DNA from: Lingula anatina
Lineage: Eukaryota; Brachiopoda; Lingulata; Lingulida; Lingulidae
Assembly: GCF_001039355.2 (NCBI RefSeq)
Contig: NW_019774291.1
Span: 1,024,877-1,084,876 of the forward strand
DNA length: 60,000 nucleotides
Reading direction: 5' to 3'
Shown here: in pieces, positions 22,940 through 52,240 of the stretch
How the letters are laid out: each line of letters opens with the position of its first letter
Position numbering within the stretch: the stretch's first letter is position 1
Made by a program: the position numbers and the translations under genes
The notes under the pieces: generated by a model
Databases searched by the model: none
What the model saw: the letters and a program-made list of their open reading frames with translations, nothing else
Told to the model about the DNA's origin: nothing

Positions 22940-23308
22940 CATGCTTAATCTTACTGGGGTAATCGGCACTTTGCTCCAACTAATTAACCTTGGATCCCCC
23001 TTTCCTGATACTCACCAATTATAACCAAGGAAAATAAATTCCTTAATCCATGCTTTAACATGAGGTTTTTTAAATTCTACCATTCCTTTGAAGTTGATTC
23101 TCACACTGACTTCCAGATTGTTTGACGCAAAACTGTGGCAAGATGCAGTTGGTGGGGATTGTCAGGAGATAAAATTTTGAGATTATTTTGACAACATCAG
23201 TTCATGCCATTTATCTGGTAAAAATTATCAAAATGTATTACTTGTCCTCAGATAAGTTCACCAAGAAGTGGTTTATGTTCCTAGTGTTTGTTTAAAATCT
23301 TACACTTT

Positions 23309-23484
23309 GGCCTCATTTAGAATAGGGGACCAACTAGTCCAAGGGTCAAATATGGCAGGCCCACTTGAATATTTCCCCACGGGATTTCTATTCAGTGTCT
23401 ATTAGCAGATTAGATGGCAAGCTTTGTAGTGGGTTGCCATTTTTGACCCTCATACTAGTTAGTCCCCTATTCTGAATGGGGCCT
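23309..23484. mobile_element. MITE family D (~175 bp)
   Basis: Inverted arms of ~48 bp: cctcatttagaataggggac at the left pairs with gtcccctattctgaatgggg at the right, continuing inward through actagt, gggtcaaa and tggca. No coding capacity. Confidence 0.85.
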
Positions 23485-25510
23485 TTGTCCCTCTAAGTTG
23501 GAAGTGATGAATAATTTAAAATAATTTAAGAGATTGTTACTTCATATATTTTTCATCCTTTGGTATTAGGCAATTGTTATGATACCAGGAAAATCTATTT
23601 ATTGAAATTTCCACATCTAAAATTAAGGGAAAACTTGATGTATACTCCTTGAGTAGAATCATTTGTACCAATGAAGTGAAAGTGATAAAAATGGCCCTAT
23701 TGCAGTAGTAGGATGTACTGACTGTGTGAGGATGTGATTGTGTTAGAGACGACTTACATTGTGCTGCACACAGCAACCAAAATTTATAGAAAAAGTTTTC
23801 AACTTCACAAAAAGTAAAACAAAATTATTAAAAAATGTTTTCAAAGAGACTTAATTTGTGTATACTTTTTCAAGCTTTTCAACACTAATTCATAGAAGAT
23901 TAGTCATGAGAAGAGGTTACTCAGCAGTGATAGATTGTTAACTCAAAACCTGAATTATTTAAAGTGCAAGCAAAACCACAAAAGTACATGTCTGTATGTA
24001 TATTTGTATCCTGCTGTTATGAAGTCTTTTTAAAAGCTTTAAATAGCTTTTCATGAAGGGAGAAGGGGGGGACATATATCTTTTGGCTGTTCTTATCCCT
24101 CTTTTTCACTACTGAAAAAAAAAAAAAAACGAAGTAAATAAAATATTTCTTTTTTTTTTTTTGCTTATTCCTTTTTCTGAGAAGGTAAGAGCCCCAAATT
24201 AGTCCTGGTTTTGAGAAGAGTGAAGGGTGTCATGCAGGTCCCCCTCGGCACAAAGTGTTACTCTGTGAACTGGGTATTGTTCACATACCTTGAAAAATGG
24301 CACAATTTATGTAAGCATGTCTTTGGAAAGCGTGTCTTGTTTGTGAGTGAATTACAGTTCACCTGTACCATTTCAACCAACCCATAATTACTGAATAAAC
24401 AGGAGACAGAAGGGACTAATTTATGAAATTACCTGGTGAAAGCATGATACATCACATAGATATACTTACTTGAGTTGCCCACCCATGGCACACTGAAGGT
24501 AATATGGTGAAACCTAGACAAGCATTTACATTATGGTAGCCTGTGGCTGAAATAACCACCTGTGCCGTGAGTGGAATACAGAATGCAAGCAACAATAAGA
24601 ATCACTGCAATTTCAACAAAAATACATTGGAAAGCTTTGAAAATGAAGAATTGAATCAGAATAATATTCAAATGGACTTCAAGATCTGCCTAGTATTACA
24701 AAAGAACCTGTTTCAAAAGGGGTTGAAATGGCATCCTAACAAGCTGAGCTGTAGATTCAAAAGCCTGTATTTAAAAAAAGTGTTACTCAATGAATACTAT
24801 TCAAAGTACCATTGCCCAGGGTAGTGAAGGCAACGTTGCACACAAGTTACGTATGGATACTGAGTCATGCAGACATTTGACAGCCAATTTAAAATTTGAA
24901 ACAGTGTAGGAGTACAGGAAAGTGACATTACAATTTTTTCGATGACTTAAAAAAAAAATTCCTTCTCGTTACACAGCCACTTACTTTCTACTGCCAAGGT
25001 ATGCACTTCCATTGATGAGCCCTCTGTACTAAAGCAACTATTTTATGCTAGACTGAAAATATTTTTGTTGACATTTTAAAACCTAATACTTTGTACTGGT
25101 ATGGTGCCTTCTGGTAGAATATAGTCATGATAGTCACAGTGACCTTACAAAATTACCAGAAGAAACAATAAAATAAAGTATCAGTTTAAAAAAATGATCT
25201 TTCAAACAGAATGTATCAATTGGTCTTCCAATTAACTTCAGGTAGATGGAAGTGGAAGAAAACAAAATCATAGTTCAACATCTTTATACACCTGTGTTAA
25301 GTTTACAAACTGGGTAAAGGTAAATTGTGTCTGGTAGAAGTTGAAAGGTGTACTAGAATTGATGCAATGAAAATGTAACTTGAAACATTTTTATAAGAAC
25401 AGCATTTTATACAATGTATTAATTGTCTTAATTCTCTCATGAGGCAACCAGATCAAACTACCAATGTTATAAAGTAATTGCTCACTGAATTTGAACGGGG
25501 CCCGTAGCAA

Positions 25511-25633
25511 TTGTCCGAAGGTTCAATAGTCTGAAGGTTTATTGGTCCGAATGTTCACTATAGCACCTTCGGACCAATGAACCCTTGATTAAAACCCATT
25601 TTTTGGACAAATGAACCTTCAGACTATCGAGAC
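25511..25633. repeat. Foldback cluster of a ~16-nt gtccgaaggttcattg motif
   Basis: Three direct variants (gtccgaaggttcaatag, gtctgaaggtttattg, gtccgaatgttcac) are followed by inverted variants (cttcggaccaatgaaccc, gaaccttcagac). ggtttattggtccgaa and cttcggaccaatgaacc form a near-perfect hairpin around a ~10-nt loop. Confidence 0.75.
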
Positions 25634-26278
25634 AAAACCCATTTGAACTATAGACACAAATTTTTAAAACGATATTGGTATAGTAATGCTGGACCAAGAG
25701 AGATCTAAGCATCTGGTTGTTCATGTCAGAGAGTATGTTTCTGTAAGTAACTGAAAGTGATAAATGTAGAAAAAATGAATTTATTAGAAAGAAATAACAA
25801 GGTGTTTGAACTTTCTAATTGCTGCAGATGCCTGGGGTATAGTGAGATCTCTAGGATTACAAAGAGGCCCAACTATGCCACAAACATTGGGATTCCTGGT
25901 ATTCTGACTGCCTGGTCCTGTTTTTTGTTCATACCTGTTTGCAGTAAAACTTGGCCCCATCAGCCCTATATACCACATAATAAATATTACCTGTTAGAGA
26001 GGTGCTGCGGGAGGGGGAGAGGTGTGAAATATATCTGGAAAAGCAATTAACTCCCACTCATTAGTCTCATATTCATACACACTTGTTTGCTCCAAACATA
26101 ACCTGAAGTGGAAATTATATACATGAACTCTTTGTGCTTACAGTTTTATCATTATGCATGTATGCTAGATGGATAAGAGAAGTAAAAATAGATTTTATTG
26201 TATATTGGGGAACTTGCTGTGGATTGCAGAAATTAAACAGGATGAAATAGGAGTGACCATTTAAATAACTTCAGGTAG

Positions 26279-26533
26279 GGTAATGACTCAATCTTTTCAT
26301 TGGGCAAAAATTATCAAACTTTCAGATACATCATTTTAAAACCATAAAAATTATATTTTTGTATAGCATTTGTGGTGCTTTTAATGCATAGAATAGAACT
26401 ATAAGGAAGTCTGCTTTTCAATTTTGTTGCCACCATTCAATAGGATTGCTCTTATTTTAAGAAATTAGGACTTAAAAATACAGTATCTGTAAAATTCACA
26501 ATTTTCCCCCATTGAAAAGATCGTGTCATAACC
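26279..26533. mobile_element. MITE family C copy 1
   Basis: Left arm ggtaatgactcaatcttttc pairs with the inverse of gaaaagatcgtgtcataacc at the right; inner arms contain tttcagatac and inverted gtatctgtaaa. GTA flanks both ends as a possible target duplication. Related to 47284-47432. Confidence 0.8.
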
Positions 26534-27545
26534 GTAACTGTTTGTCAAAGAGAGAAAGGGAGAAAAAAATAAAGTGTATATATACATGAAAACAAAGTTT
26601 TCAATAAGGTAACATGTATTTTAAATTCAATTATGTTTCTGCGTACACAATTTAATACAACAGTATCACCAAAGTAAAAAAAAGGTAATAAAATTTAATT
26701 AGAAATGTTTAGCTGTAATTTGCAGAAGTTATTGTTACATAATATAATGATCCCAAATTTCACATGAAGAAAAAAAAAGAAACTTTCATAATTAAACCTC
26801 CATAGCACTGGCTGGTGTATTCAGATATCAAGTGTGCTTTACATTTGTTTTCATCTTGGCTAATAGTTTTTACCTTCTGTTTTGCCATTCAAGGTGAATG
26901 AGAAATAAAAACAATCAAGTGCAGCCTAGATCAAGAAAAACTGTACAAATGAAGGTGATCTTCACAAAATGGTAGAAATAAATCCCAGCAATTATTTGCA
27001 GTTGAAGACATGCTTGTTGTCCCTAAAGGTTCAGAAAAGAACATTTCATCATTAAAAAAGTAAAACACCAACCAAAAGACATTTTTAGTAATAATATGTT
27101 AATTGTTAATACCACCTTGAGTTGCAAGCAGTAAAATGCACATAACATGTAATAATCTGATATGATAATATTGTATCTGTCTCAAATTTAAAGTATGGTA
27201 GATTTTATGCAACGGGAATCATCTGAGATAGCTTGAAACGAGGCTGTTGGCACTGCATGATGTCATATGAGACTAAAAAACATGAGATAAGCCAAGAAGT
27301 GGGGTTAACCTTAAAACAATAAGGGTGAAACTTTATATGCCAGTAATGTCATCTTAGTAAATAGTACCAAAGTGACATGCAAAACAGGTGAATTCATACT
27401 GTTGTGCATTAGATTCTAATGCTACAGAAGTTAATAAAAATTCATAAAAATATATTTGAATAAATAATGTTAGTTCTTTTTTCCACACCACTCACTGGTC
27501 TGCCATTATTTCTGACCCCACTTTCTCAACCAAAGCCTGTGAGTG

Positions 27546-27758
27546 CATTCCCATAGATTTTTAGATCGATATATCCCCGTGGGGAGTCTCACTAGATTGT
27601 TGTCAGCCTGACCGGCTTAAATGTCTGTCCACCTACTAAAAGCTGTAAGGGGGTAATTAACTTTTGTGAGTGCTTGCCTCTCGAAACCTGACAGCAATTT
27701 AGCGTGAACCCCCAAAGAGTTAGGTCGATCCGTATAGATCGATCTAAATCTATGGGAA
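27546..27758. mobile_element. MITE family A copy 1
   Basis: Ends cattcccatagatttttag and, inverted, ttcccatagatttagatcga; interior shared with 58177-58391 (ggggagtctcactagatt, gtaagggggtaattaact). No coding capacity. Confidence 0.85.
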
Positions 27759-27773
27759 CCCAGTCTATGAGAC

Positions 27774-27884
27774 CATTCCCACAGATATTTAGATCTATCT
27801 ATCCCCCTGGGGAGTCTTACTAAATTGCTGTCAACTTGGCTGGCTTAAATGATCCAGATGAATCGATCTAAAACTGTGGGAATG
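27774..27884. mobile_element. MITE family A copy 2, internally deleted
   Basis: Same ends as copy 1 (cattcccacagatatttaga and gatctaaaactgtgggaatg), starting 15 bp after it, but only ~111 bp long because the middle is missing. Confidence 0.85.
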
Positions 27885-29497
27885 CAGTCTATGAAATATT
27901 GCTCGATTTTGTGGTAGATCAGATGATTTTGGATTATCTTGGGAGACTCCCATTGAAATGTTGATAATATTGTATCTGTCTCACATTTAAAGCAACAAGG
28001 ATCATTTTCAAACCTAGCATTACGTAAAGATGCTATAAAAGTTGTTTGAGGAGATGCTCACTCTAGTTGCTGGTTGCGGGTAGTTTATTTAGTAACAATG
28101 AAAGTTCTTAAATAATCCTCATTCATGGAATGAATTTTGAAAGTCAGGGTAATGGCGACTTTGGTTCAAGAAAACAGTCATGTGGGAACGTGTTATTGCA
28201 ATGTTCTCCAATTGTCCCTGTAAACTGAGTAGCTAATTCACATCAATGGAAAATGATTTCAGAGAAATTCCTCTTAGGGAGGTCAGTGAACAGCACATTA
28301 TTTCAGAAGCAATCACAAATGAGGCAATGCATACTTTATTGAAGCTGAAGTAATGAACATAATGTCTGCGATTTCTTTTTCATCAAAAATTTGTTACTGT
28401 GTTACTCTGCCTCTGTCTCTGTGAAAACTTTTAATAGGGGAATTTCAATGATGAATAAATCACAGCATCTTTGACATGTGGTGAACATGTAGCAAATGAG
28501 CATCTAAATAGTAACAAAAATACTTCAGAACAGCCTGCTGCATTCTCCACTAGTATAGTGATAATTTACATTATAATGGGCATTTGGACATTGCTTTTTA
28601 AGTGCTGTTAATGACAAATTGACAAAATGGTCATTTCAGTGTAGCACTGGAATGTAGACAGCATCAGCAAAAAAATTGTTAAAAATTGATCCATTCTGCA
28701 ACAGAAGAAGAAATATTCTCTGGCCACATAACCACACATTTCCATAAATACATACTGTAACTGATAGAATTCTGTAACCTAATGCAGATGACATGTTAAT
28801 AATGTACATAATGGAAGTGTACTTTATGCCACCTTGTGGTGAATGAAAACTGAGGCACTTACTTTCTAGTAAAAAAAAAGTGATGTATCATTCTTTACTT
28901 AGAAATAGCAATGTCTAGGCTGAAATTTATTGCAAAGTGGTGAAAACGATGCTGAAATGCAATTGAATAGTCTCCATAGCACACCCTCAATATGGCTAAC
29001 ATGAGTAAGTCATTTATAAATAGTGTCTCAACTGAGATGCATATTTATTCATTATTATTTTTTTACGTTGATTTTCATTCAAGCAACCTGTGACATCACA
29101 TGCAATCTGGTTTTCCTTCATTTATTTTTTATTACTTAGTTTATTTATTTATTTTAATCTATTATTTGATTGGTATGGTGCTGTCGACTGCTTTTTTGAT
29201 GGAAATAATGTGTTGCAATGTCTGTTTTCTTCAAATCTCTGTAAAACCATATCAAAGTTTCATGACGACTGGTTTCGTTCAAGATAGCACATTTCGAAGA
29301 ATGTACATCAGTAATTGTCCAAAACCACATCACAACTTATCCAAGACCATTTGCCCAGGTCTTGATGCATTTTTCTTGCAGTTCTGGTTTTAATCAGGGG
29401 CCAGTGTACTTTTAAGTGCAAATATATATCTTGTAGGTGCAAAGAGATGAGGTGGAAAAGTGAACATCAAGGGAAAGATCATTGTGAGGGCGCGGAT

Positions 29498-29498
<1 letters not shown>

Positions 29499-29528
<30 letters not shown>
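29499..29528. repeat. (CA)15 microsatellite
   Basis: Uninterrupted CA dinucleotides. Confidence 0.95.
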
Positions 29529-29530
<2 letters not shown>

Positions 29531-32500
29531 TCTAAATTCTAAATTTAACAATCCTCAAACTCTAGACTGAGTAGGAATTGGCAATACCCTTGCCCTCTGT
29601 TCACCCGCCCTATCATTGCTATGCAATCAATATATTTACTTGCCCAGAAAACATCAAATTTCACACTTAAACATGATGAATGGGTATTTTAGCATGGCAT
29701 TAGTAGCCAGTAGCTGACCTCTTGGGGTAACTTCATTGCAGCAGCCACCCATGAAATGGAGTTTGTGGAAATCCTTCAGAAATGGCTTTTTTATGTGGCC
29801 TGCCTAAAGAGTGGGGTTCTATAAGTGTGCCACTGAAATATGCCCAGAATTCCTGATGATGAGTAATTAAAGAATTTTGTGCACCCTCCTTGTTTAGTCA
29901 TCATCACAAAAGGATTTGAACACATAAAAACATACCAACAGTGTGTCCCATAACATTTTTAAAAAATTTGTTTCACCTAGATTTGTCAGACCATGTCACA
30001 GATTCGTGTAGCTTTTTATCTGACTTAGATCTATTTTTAAAGATAATTTTCTACTGAAAGATAAAAGTCTTAAGGAAGTTTTGAATGATGAATGCAAAAA
30101 ATAAAAACACATTACTATTAGTGTTCGACACTTTATTGTGATCATAGTGTTTTGCACAATATGATGAAATATGTACATTTTCTATGGCAACCAACAGCTA
30201 TGACTCATCGGTTGAAATTATAGTTTCTCCAGAAAAAATAAGGCTATAGCACCTGACATCTAACAAGGTCTACATATAATGTTCTCTCCTTTCCAATGCT
30301 AGTTAATCCTCAATGTAAGGTAACACTAGGTGATTTTTATCTGTGCCAAAAATGTCTAAATTGCGCCCTGCTTTCAGGAGTAGTTCCATTTTTTTTTGCA
30401 TTCTAGAAGGCACCAGCCTTCAATACATGGACCATGTAACATTCAAAAAGACATCAATAATAAGCAGACAGGTCTGCATACTATGCAGTCAACATGCCTT
30501 TAAAGTCTTGACAATATAATAATTGCAAAAACACTATTTCTTTCTTAGCATTGTCCTTACACCAGTTATAGTCTCGATGCATGCACGCACGGTCCCTATA
30601 AATAAGGGACACACAATATGACACCACATCAAACAGGATTCTTTCTACCCACTACTTGGTGAAATGAGACATTCAGAAAGGTATGCTGACAAGTACACAA
30701 ACTATGAATGTTTTCATGATTCCATTGCAATGTTAAACATCAGTGAGAGATACAGAGGGGTCAATACTAATCAGTTAAAACATAAAACAGTGTGCCCCCA
30801 TTTTGCATGTCGTAAACACATCTCCCTTAACTTTTGGGTTGTTAAATGTTCTGTGAAGGTGAAATCCATTGCACATAACCCTAAACTCGCCATGGGGACC
30901 AATGGTCATGTACCAGTCGCACAAACCATCTGACCATAACCGTAAACACATTACAACAGCCATTTCAGGTCAGCTTCAAATGATGACACCCTATCCGAAA
31001 AACCTACCATTCATTAGAATTGATAGCAATTTGCATGGGAATGGATATAATGAAGGTCCATACATTAACCCTGAGTGTCTGAGCACTGACAGTTGGAACT
31101 CACATTATACTAACACACTATTGGCTGTTACTTCATTTCAAAGCCCAGAAACTCAGGGTGTTGACAATTTGACCTCAAGTTATTTATCCCAAATTTCAAT
31201 ACCACAATAATGTTATTATTCAAAAGTATTACAAAGACCTTCATTTATGTAACACTGGTTATAGGCATGAGACCACAATTGTTGAAATGGCTATTTGAAA
31301 GCACTGGCTTCTTCTCTAACATTATTGATTGAAGTTTTGTCTAGACAGAAAATCATATGGAATAATTACATTATTGGCAAATCACCTGACCAGTTGATTC
31401 TGTAAAAATGTCTGGCAACTGCCACAAAAAACAACAGTTGTACAATTCCAATAGCTATCAACAATAAAACACATATCATAATTTTTGGCATTTTTGTCTG
31501 ACCAAAATTAAGTCTATGGCGTAAAGCTTTTTTTAAAACTGTACTTTATCATGAATGGTGTGTGATTGCCAACTCATTCTGATGATGTAACATGTCTGGC
31601 TGATAAACCTCGAGCAAATATCAAACATTTGTAAACGATGCTTTGAAGCAAGATAGCGAAAAAGATCTAGAACACTCCAGATCAAACTCTGTACAGGTAT
31701 TTTGTCCCGCAAATTGGTTTAGAATCCCCAACATATTGCTTCCGAAATACATTTAAATGCACGTTTACTAGCCATGACATACAACCCCTGGTGGTGATGC
31801 CCCCTTATCAGCAACCATTATCCACTTGTAGGAAAATTATGGCGGTGAACATCACACAGCAAAGGCGCATGAATAGAACTTCTTTTCCTTTCTTTCTCAC
31901 ACATGCATGTTTGCATGCATGCACTCACAGCTTTTTTCAAACGACTTGCTCTCACCAGATGCTAAATGCATCGGTATCAATACTTGTTTCAGTCATCAAA
32001 TGAGTTGGCTACTTGTCTTCTCACTCTACTCCTCTTAAGAAACTCATTGGTGCATGTGCTAGATGAACACAATCATGATGTTTCATCTTTTTGTATGGTT
32101 CCAATTGGCATATGCTGTTGGGCTAGGATATTGTTTCTGTTCTAAATTTCTAAGATATAAATGTACGATATGCGAATACAATTGGAAAATCATGATGAAC
32201 TTATTAGGATGTATAAAAATTTAGAAAGATCAACTGCACTTAAATAATGCACTTCTGTTCACAACCAATATGCAAAAGGAAACTGGGTTAATCAAATTAC
32301 AAAGCAAAAAAAAAAAAAAACTTGCTACACCTACAAATCTAGACTTAATTCTACTAGTTTCAAGACTGAATTGCACCTTGGTATTGGCTGCATCAACTTA
32401 TGAATAAAGGGCCATATCTATACAACAATGCATAATTTTGTTCTCTCAAACTGGTGTAATGATGTTTGTAAAGATTAGAAAAATAAATGCCTTTATGTAC

Positions 32501-32845
32501 ACAACATTGACTTCTGATGACAAGAATACATACAGAACATGGAAATAATGGCACAAAACCATGATGAAAATGCGAAAATATCTGAATGTTTTCCCAAGAG
32601 ATCGGAAAATTAATCATGCATATGTCCATTTCTTATACATATATATTGGATGGACAGTACAAAAAATGACATGCCACAGGAATATAAGTGACAGATGATA
32701 ATGAAACAAGCAACATGCTGCATTTATAACAAAATGTTCAACAAAATTGTCTAGGATGTCTGCAGTATGGTGTGTACATCTGCCTGCTGCCCCCATGTTC
32801 ATTGCATAAAACATTGGCCAAGCTAGAATGCTGACATGCTACTAA

Positions 32846-33398
32846 TACCCCATTCACACTACAGTTGCAAAAATGCGCATTTCTATAATCCGAATTTTTC
32901 GTTAGGAATCCGATTCGGTATTGCGTTCACACACGCTAAGCGAATCCGAATCCCACGTTGAAAATTTCAGGTTTAACTTCCTGTTTTGAACACTCGCGCA
33001 TGCGCCGCACAGAAAATCTTAAAATACCAACAACAATTTGTGACGACAAATGCAACTCTAAAGACATTCCAGCATTCTTGAGAAGTATAAGATGGCAAAA
33101 TAAGTTTGTTTCCTCATGTTGTAGTGAGTGGCGACCTCCAAATACGTTTGGTGCAATCGCTAAAGTAATAAACAAGCGTTCATAGATACCCGCACTTATC
33201 TGCACGCATGTGCAGTTAGATCTGTACAGGTGTCGATTCCGGTAAGTTATCCGGATCGCGCTTAGAAATCCACCTCGCTTGCAGGATTTTGAAAATGCGC
33301 ATTACAAAAATCCTCTTGCGTTCACACTACTGCATTTATTCGAATTGTGACCTAATTCGCAATTTATCCGGATAACTGAGCGTAATGTGAACGGGGTA
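32846..33398. mobile_element. 553-bp TIR element flanked by TAA
   Basis: The left end taccccattcacactac is the near-inverse of the right end gtaatgtgaacggggta. TAA flanks both sides (32843-32845 and 33399-33401), a 3-bp target duplication typical of PIF/Harbinger-like transposons. Sub-terminal tccgaatt/atccgg motifs recur in both arms and make the ends locally more CpG-rich than the surroundings. The only open frame inside is short and unlike a transposase. Confidence 0.85.
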
Positions 33399-34021
33399 TA
33401 AGTAAGTTAACCAGGCCTCAGCTGTGTTCCTATGTGCTCAGACTACTATGCAAGTGTATCCAGTACAGCAACTCAACTACAACTGAGACATAAAGACATA
33501 GTCAGCTGGTGCTTTTCCTATCCCTCCCAACCAACAGCCTGCTCATTAACATGAACAGCCTCAGCTTAGAGGTGGAAAGAAAACTTTTTTTCTGCAAACT
33601 GATTTATAAGTAATGGAATATCACCACATTGCCAACAGCTAGCAAAACAGCAGCTATCTTCATGCAACAAATTGTTCGCTCCAATATGTATTGTAGCTAG
33701 GCATTTAGAGACGGTACAGACTACAGTGCACACAGAGCAATTCTGAAATCAATCTGCAGCAGCCTCTTGAGGTTCCCTGGGACTTGTTCCTATTGCAAAA
33801 ATCCAGTTAATTTCTTCCAAATGGCTGCCTTAACAATCCCCACCATACAATTAAGGCACATAAAGGACTCAGTCAAAATATGACTATTCAAATTTTGTAA
33901 GTGTGCAACTGTGTCTCTGGGGATCCACCATACTCCATGACACTCAAGAATTCCATTGAAACAAGAATTAGACCAAATAACAAGTAATATGAACAACAGA
34001 CAGTCAACATATATGAGCAAC

Positions 34022-34024
<3 letters not shown>

Positions 34025-34053
<29 letters not shown>
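34025..34053. repeat. (AAT)n microsatellite
   Basis: About nine AAT units. Confidence 0.9.
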
Positions 34054-34054
<1 letters not shown>

Positions 34055-34498
34055 TGACAAGCAGAGATGACAGTCATGTATATAAATGTGTATACGTGTG
34101 TGTATATGTATGTGTATATTTATGTATATATATTAGACTATATACCATGGTCATAGCATTTAACATTAACAATACATCAGATCTTGTATGTATACAATAA
34201 TCAAGATCTTGTGCTTACATCAACAAGACGCCTCAGTGGTCTGTGGATATAATCCTTTACACATTTAAGTATAAATTCATAATAAGCCCACATGGAAGGG
34301 ACACTGAATGTTGTCACAATATCCCCAATTATAAATGGGTGAAAATCATTTTAAGTGCTGCCATTGAAACATTTTCATCACTAAGGTCCATTGATCAATA
34401 AGTCTTACCCATCAGTGATGCAACGCCAATTGTATATACAACAAAGCATCTCTGATGCCTAAAAATTGTTCTCTTGATCCTTTTGGTCTTTTCCTCAC

Positions 34499-34504
34499 TT
34501 TATT
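34499..34504 (-). terminator. Nearest poly(A) signal of the KLF gene
   Basis: TTTATT on the plus strand (AATAAA on the gene strand) lies ~205 bp beyond the stop codon, with GT-rich sequence after it on the gene strand. Distal sites further left are possible because KLF6/7 transcripts often have long 3' UTRs. Confidence 0.45.
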
Positions 34505-34709
34505 TGCATGATGCTGATTATATGAAAGACGTGAGGTAGTCCACAGTTGATAAATTGTGAAAATTAGAGATTGGTCTTCTTGCAGTGACGCTTTGGCCAC
34601 CATTATGCGTTTTGTCAACAGTGGCACTTGGATCTGCTTGCATGAGCGTGCATGCATGTAGATGTTCCTGCTCCTTATGCAGTCTTGAGCTGCCGAGGCA
34701 CCTAGGTTG

Positions 34710-51847
<17,138 letters not shown>

Positions 51848-52240
51848 TTTGCCAGGATGGGGAATCACCAAATCCGCCAGGAACAAAGTCCAGAGTGTAA
51901 AGTCGTACTAGAAATCATGCAGTTAAGTTTTCTACGTCTCTGAGCTACAGTAAGGAAGCTGCTCTCTTACAACATAGACTGTCATGAAGCTCTCATGACT
52001 GGCCTATATTGACAGCAAAACATGGATGTGAAATGTATTTGGGACGCCAGTTATCGCAGCCATTCAGAACTTAGCTAACAAACGAAAAATATGCATAGAA
52101 TTTTCTACGACCAATCATGTACGGTGTCTTTCAAAGATTCTCAAGCTCTGATTGGTTGGCAGTTACTCAGGTATTTGCCATGAAAGGCAATCCGTATGTA
52201 AATAAGCCGGTGTTGCTAAAAATAGTTTGGTATAAAAGCA
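51848..52240. promoter_or_regulatory. KLF 5' region and probable bidirectional promoter
   Basis: Immediately upstream of the KLF start on the minus strand. CCAAT boxes occur in both orientations (CCAAT 52111-52115, ATTGG 52151-52155). A consensus TATAAAAG at 52231-52238 points to the plus strand, away from KLF. No clear minus-strand TATA box is seen, so KLF transcription may be TATA-less. Confidence 0.5.

Larger units (their letters stand above)
22760..34498. other. Intergenic stretch without recognised genes
   Basis: No exon-like conserved frame was found on either strand. It holds a poly(A) run (22912-22939), the TIR elements listed separately, a (CA)15 run (29499-29528) and an AAT run (34025-34053). 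Part of its right end could be extended 3' UTR of the minus-strand KLF gene. Confidence 0.6.

Noticed and set aside
25757-26050. 97-codon open frame
   Set aside because: No homology recognised, no splice context, and an overlapping open frame lies on the other strand; consistent with chance.
51848-51886. Upstream N-terminal extension of KLF (13 extra codons)
   Set aside because: The extended frame begins with TTG, not ATG. The conserved KLF6/7 N-terminus starts exactly at the ATG at 51847.
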